43,492 bases of DNA from Gammaproteobacteria bacterium (GTDB taxonomy: Bacteria; Pseudomonadota; Gammaproteobacteria; UBA6429; Thiohalophilaceae): positions 1-43,492 of the forward strand of contig JAHECZ010000023.1 of assembly GCA_024641475.1 (NCBI GenBank). Direction: 5' to 3'. Position numbers and translations under genes: made by a program. A model generated the notes under the pieces. It searched no databases and had not been told where the DNA came from. It saw nothing but the letters and a program-made list of their open reading frames with translations. Shown piece after piece: positions 40,836-43,492 of this stretch (its first letter is position 1; each line of letters starts with the position of its first letter).

Positions 40836-41288
40836 CGCGATTCACTGGATGTCTTTTGGATGCAGCGTGCCCTGGAGCTGGCTGATCGTGCCGCCGCATT
40901 AGGTGAAGTACCGATTGGTGCGGTACTCATTAAAGATGAACAAATTATCGGTGAAGGCTGGAATTCACCCATTGCTTCGCATGATCCCACCGCGCACGCA
41001 GAAATCATGGCAATGCGCGCCGCTGCCCGGCAGTTGGGTAATTACCGGTTACTCGATACGACGTTGTACGTCACGGTAGAACCCTGTGTGATGTGCGCGG
41101 GCGCCTTGATCCATGCACGCGTCAAGGAAGTAATTTTTGGTGCGAGTGAGCCGAAAACCGGTGCGGTGAATAGCGCGTTTAATCTACTAACCTCACCACA
41201 GCACAATCATCAGATACTTGTACGTGGTGGCATTCTGGCCGCTGCGGCAGCGGAGCGACTGCAAGCGTTTTTTCGTTCGCGCCGTTAG
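40806..41288 (+). CDS. tadA: tRNA adenosine deaminase
   Basis: Converts the wobble adenosine of tRNA-Arg(ACG) to inosine; essential in E. coli. The 160-aa product has the zinc/catalytic motif HAEI (with the proton-shuttling glutamate), EVPIGAVLI and the PCVMCAGA zinc site. The GTG at 40806 is chosen because GGAG lies eight bases before it, a ribosome-binding site formed by guaA's terminal codons in the repeat. Ancestrally it followed guaA directly; the islet now separates it from the guaBA promoter. Confidence 0.95.
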   Translation: MPTASTDSSERDSLDVFWMQRALELADRAAALGEVPIGAVLIKDEQIIGEGWNSPIASHDPTAHAEIMAMRAAARQLGNYRLLDTTLYVTVEPCVMCAGALIHARVKEVIFGASEPKTGAVNSAFNLLTSPQHNHQILVRGGILAAAAAERLQAFFRSRR

Positions 41289-41300
41289 TCGCGTACTGCG

Positions 41301-42707
41301 TTAGAGGAGATGGAAATTAAATCCACTCACCGGTGATTTGAAACGTTCGGGATCTTCGCGTTCCAGATACCAGGACAGGATGTCATAGTAACTACGAATA
41401 TTATCGACATAACGCACGGGTTCATAACCACGGGCATAACCAAAGCGCGTTTTCTTATACCATTTACGTTTACTCAATAAAGGCAGATTGTTTTTTACAT
41501 CGAGCCATTTATCCGGATCGCCACCGGCTTTCTGTGTGAGGATACGCGCATCTTCGACGTGGCCATAACCAACGTTATAGGCGGCCAGAGCAAACCAGGT
41601 ACGATCAGGTTCAGGAACACGATCCGGAATGCGATCCGTGAGGGCACGCAGATAGCGTGCACCACCGGCAATACTTGCTTCCGCATCGGTACGCGTATCA
41701 ACCCCAAGAGAGTCCGCTGTAGCTTTGGTCAGCATCATCATGCCACGCACACCGGTAGGCGAAATGGCGTCGGGCTTCCAGTGCGACTCCTGGTAAGCAA
41801 CGGCGGCCAACAAGCGCCAATCAATGCCATATTCTTTGGCGGTATCTTCAAACTGACCACGATATTGCGGCAGACGCTGGCGAATTTGCGCCAGGAAAGT
41901 ATGTGAACCACGGTAATCATAGTTATCAACGTGTTGATAATTATGCGCCAGTAGCTTTTCCATATCACCGTTGTTGTTGAGCTGTTTGAAAAAGGCAACG
42001 GCTTCATTATAAATGCTGTCATCGCCACTTTTTGGAAATGCCCAGGCCAGTGATTCAGGATCACTGATATCCATCGCCACCTGTAATTCAGGATAATAAC
42101 GGCGGTAATACGCGAATTCGTTCGAATCGACCACGGTGTAATCCAGCAGGCCATCCGCGACATGAGTTAATAACTCAGCCGTATCCGTCTCGGGATTTTC
42201 AATCCAGTCGATATCGGTTCCTTGAGCTTTTAATTTTTGCAGACGCTCACTGTGACTGCTTTTGGCGATGACTTCAAAAATACCACCCAGACCATTGAGG
42301 TTCTTGGGACGGTATTTGTAGGCTGAGTTATAGATCAGTTGTTGGGTGATCTGCTGATAGGCCGGTGTGAAGCGCAGCGTATCCTGACGGTCTTCGGTAA
42401 TAGTGAGACCGGCTGCGGCAAATTGGGCATCGCCATTATTGAGCATGTCGAAAGTGTCGCCAAAACTGTCCGGGACAATAAACTTCACCTCAACGCCAAG
42501 GTGTTCGGCAAAGCGTTTTACTAATTCATACTCAAGGCCAGCCGGGCCATGGTTGCCATCATAATAGGTCGTTGGACCCTGGCGGGTCAGTACACGCAAT
42601 TCACCTCGATGAATGACTTGCTCGAGGTTGCTGGTAGCAGGAGTACAGGCATTGAGGAGGGTGATAATTAAGGCAAAACCCACTATGGAAATACCCATTA
42701 AGCGCAT
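41301..42707 (-). CDS. mltF: Membrane-bound lytic transglycosylase F
   Basis: Lipoprotein that cleaves peptidoglycan glycan strands. The 468-aa product starts at 42707, which gives a signal with LLNAC lipobox (about residue 21) and GAGG seven bases upstream; the frame is open to 42803 without purpose. An SBP_bac_3-like sensor domain (about 30-265) precedes an SLT domain with catalytic Glu in AYQESHW and the GVRGMMMLT and ALAAYNVGYGHV motifs. It converges with tadA, 12 bp apart. Confidence 0.96.
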   Translation of the reverse strand: MRLMGISIVGFALIITLLNACTPATSNLEQVIHRGELRVLTRQGPTTYYDGNHGPAGLEYELVKRFAEHLGVEVKFIVPDSFGDTFDMLNNGDAQFAAAGLTITEDRQDTLRFTPAYQQITQQLIYNSAYKYRPKNLNGLGGIFEVIAKSSHSERLQKLKAQGTDIDWIENPETDTAELLTHVADGLLDYTVVDSNEFAYYRRYYPELQVAMDISDPESLAWAFPKSGDDSIYNEAVAFFKQLNNNGDMEKLLAHNYQHVDNYDYRGSHTFLAQIRQRLPQYRGQFEDTAKEYGIDWRLLAAVAYQESHWKPDAISPTGVRGMMMLTKATADSLGVDTRTDAEASIAGGARYLRALTDRIPDRVPEPDRTWFALAAYNVGYGHVEDARILTQKAGGDPDKWLDVKNNLPLLSKRKWYKKTRFGYARGYEPVRYVDNIRSYYDILSWYLEREDPERFKSPVSGFNFHLL

Positions 42708-42926
42708 TGGCAGCCTCAAAATGTGAAGTGTTTCACATATATCGGTCACCCGGCTAAAAAGCTGAGACATGTAACTTATTGATTTATATGCCATCCTTCG
42801 CAAATACCCATCTGGTCTTCAAATGTAAGAGAATTCTAACATACTGAAGTTGCTTAAACACTGGGCAAAATACCGTATCCGCTGGGCTTTGTGCACTCAA
42901 TTATTGGTAATCAAGAACAGAATCGC

Positions 42927-42956
42927 TTGAGAGTTGGTTTGCACGTGAATTATAAG
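42927..42956 (+). promoter_or_regulatory. Weak promoter candidate before tRNA-Ser genes
   Basis: TTGAGA, an 18-bp spacer and TATAAG, 111 bp before the first tRNA-Ser. The 360-bp gap from 42708 to 43067 holds no gene that I can support; this is the only promoter-like signal I see in the tRNA direction. Confidence 0.3.
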
Positions 42957-43067
42957 TTGAATTTACCAAGGCATTTGGGGATCATACGCGGCCCTTCTGT
43001 ATCCGAACCTCGGTTTTTGATTTACAGAGCACCAGCCTGATCAATTTTTGAGGTGAAGGGGATGATG

Positions 43068-43159
43068 GGAGAGGTGTCAGAGTGGTCGAATGAGCTTGAC
43101 TCGAAATCAAGTGTCTCCTTTAGTGGGGACCGTGGGTTCGAATCCCACCTTCTCCGCCA
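43068..43159 (+). tRNA. tRNA-Ser (anticodon CGA)
   Basis: A 92-nt class II tRNA with encoded CCA. The acceptor stem GGAGAGG pairs with CTTCTCC (one G-U). The anticodon stem CTTGA/TCAAG carries loop CTCGAAA, anticodon CGA. A long variable arm and GGGTTCGAATCCC T-arm are present. It reads UCG. Confidence 0.96.
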
Positions 43160-43182
43160 AATTATAGTGTCGAGAATATTAA

Positions 43183-43218
43183 GAGTAATAAGAGTAATAA
43201 GAGTAATAAGAGTAATAA
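43183..43218 (+). repeat. Four 9-bp tandem repeats between tRNA-Ser genes
   Basis: GAGTAATAA is repeated four times without error, filling half of the 67-bp spacer between the two tRNA-Ser genes. It is a simple variable-number type repeat. Confidence 0.95.
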
Positions 43219-43226
43219 AGATATTT

Positions 43227-43314
43227 GGAGAGATGGCCGAGTGGTCGAAGGCGCACGCCTGGAAAGTGTGTATACGGCAACGTATCGAGGGTTCGAACCC
43301 CTCTCTCTCCGCCA
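43227..43314 (+). tRNA. tRNA-Ser (anticodon GGA)
   Basis: An 88-nt class II tRNA, nearly identical to E. coli tRNA-Ser(GGA) through the anticodon and variable arms. The loop CTGGAAA gives anticodon GGA, and CCA is encoded. It reads UCC and UCU. Its last 19 bases are the beginning of a repeat that recurs at 43462. Confidence 0.97.
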
Positions 43315-43326
43315 ATATTGATAAAT
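43296..43326 (+). repeat. tRNA-Ser tail repeat, copy 1
   Basis: A 31-bp sequence made of the last 19 bases of tRNA-Ser(GGA) plus 12 bases of flank. It recurs exactly at 43462-43492, 166 bp further on. Confidence 0.95.
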
Positions 43327-43393
43327 CTACATGAAAGATAATTAGCCATAAAACATGCCATACGAACCCTCGATATAAATAAAAGTGGTTCGA

Positions 43394-43456
43394 CCGGCGC
43401 ATTATGCGCCGGAATAGCACCATGATGTGGTGCTGCCCGCAGGGCGAGGCGCAGCC
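43394..43456 (+). repeat. Run of four hairpins after tRNA-Ser(GGA)
   Basis: Stems CCGGCGCA/TGCGCCGG (43394-43412), AGCACCA/TGGTGCT (43416-43434), GCCC/GGGC (43435-43445) and GGC/GCC (43448-43456) follow one another. They lack a T-tract; they could be a stable RNA or a processing and termination structure. Confidence 0.7.
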
Positions 43457-43461
43457 GAGTT

Positions 43462-43492
43462 AACCCCTCTCTCTCCGCCAATATTGATAAAT
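43462..43492 (+). repeat. tRNA-Ser tail repeat, copy 2 (runs off window)
   Basis: Exact copy of 43296-43326 without the rest of a tRNA in front of it. The match is still perfect at the last base of the window, so the full repeat length is unknown. Confidence 0.95.

Noticed and set aside
43183-43218. 9-bp repeats as a CRISPR array
   Set aside because: Units are far too short and have no spacers; no cas genes are present anywhere in the window.
43022-43481. Long minus-strand reading frames across the two tRNA-Ser genes (133 and 100 aa)
   Set aside because: They are the antisense of tRNAs; the GFEPS and SNPR-like words in them come from the T-arm and are a classic false gene.

Overview
This window is a chromosomal segment of a gammaproteobacterium outside the Enterobacterales. 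Its backbone gene order (pcnB-folK-panBC, queA-tgt-yajC-secDF, suhB/trmJ-cysE-isc-hsc-fdx-iscX-ndk-rlmN-pilF-rodZ-hisS-yfgM-bamB-der, xseA/guaBA-tadA/mltF) is typical of that class, and the proteins resemble gammaproteobacterial families throughout. A SoxK-like lipoprotein hints at, but does not prove, a sulfur-oxidising lineage. Genus is not assignable by eye.

Layout: 1-360 looks like the edge of something integrated at the 3' end of tRNA-Glu(CTC). 504-5109 holds RNA polyadenylation, folate and pantothenate genes plus a deoxynucleoside kinase, converging on ppc (5111-7954). tRNA-Leu(CAA) follows, then the queuosine genes queA-tgt and the Sec accessory genes yajC-secD-secF, closed by a bidirectional terminator. 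Two unrecognised small genes and suhB lie on the minus strand, divergent from trmJ-cysE. 17186-22754 is a full iron-sulfur assembly operon (iscRSUA-hscBA-fdx-iscX) with IscR-type boxes upstream. ndk, rlmN, pilF, rodZ, hisS, yfgM, bamB and der follow; ispG, usual between rodZ and hisS, is absent. An ECF sigma/anti-sigma pair, an M23 peptidase, xseA and a small lipoprotein are on the minus strand. guaB-guaA, tadA and mltF, then two tRNA-Ser genes, end the window.

The most unusual region is 38253-40835. Here guaA and tadA, originally adjacent with tadA's ribosome-binding site inside the last codons of guaA, are separated by a 2.5-kb islet flanked by 50-bp direct repeats. The islet carries a hipBA toxin-antitoxin pair, the C-terminal stub of a tyrosine recombinase, a divergent fragment of guaB encoding the IMP dehydrogenase active-site loop, and four copies of a 20-bp operator (ATGACC-N8-AGTCAT) spaced 31, 53 and 31 bp, about 3, 5 and 3 helical turns. 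It reads as a decayed guaA-targeting integrative element whose toxin-antitoxin module has survived, and the repeat restores tadA's start and ribosome-binding site on the far side.

A second unusual spot is the right end, where the last 19 bp of tRNA-Ser(GGA) and its flank recur 166 bp downstream after a run of four hairpins, resembling the repeat architecture of the E. coli tyrT locus or an attachment-site duplication.
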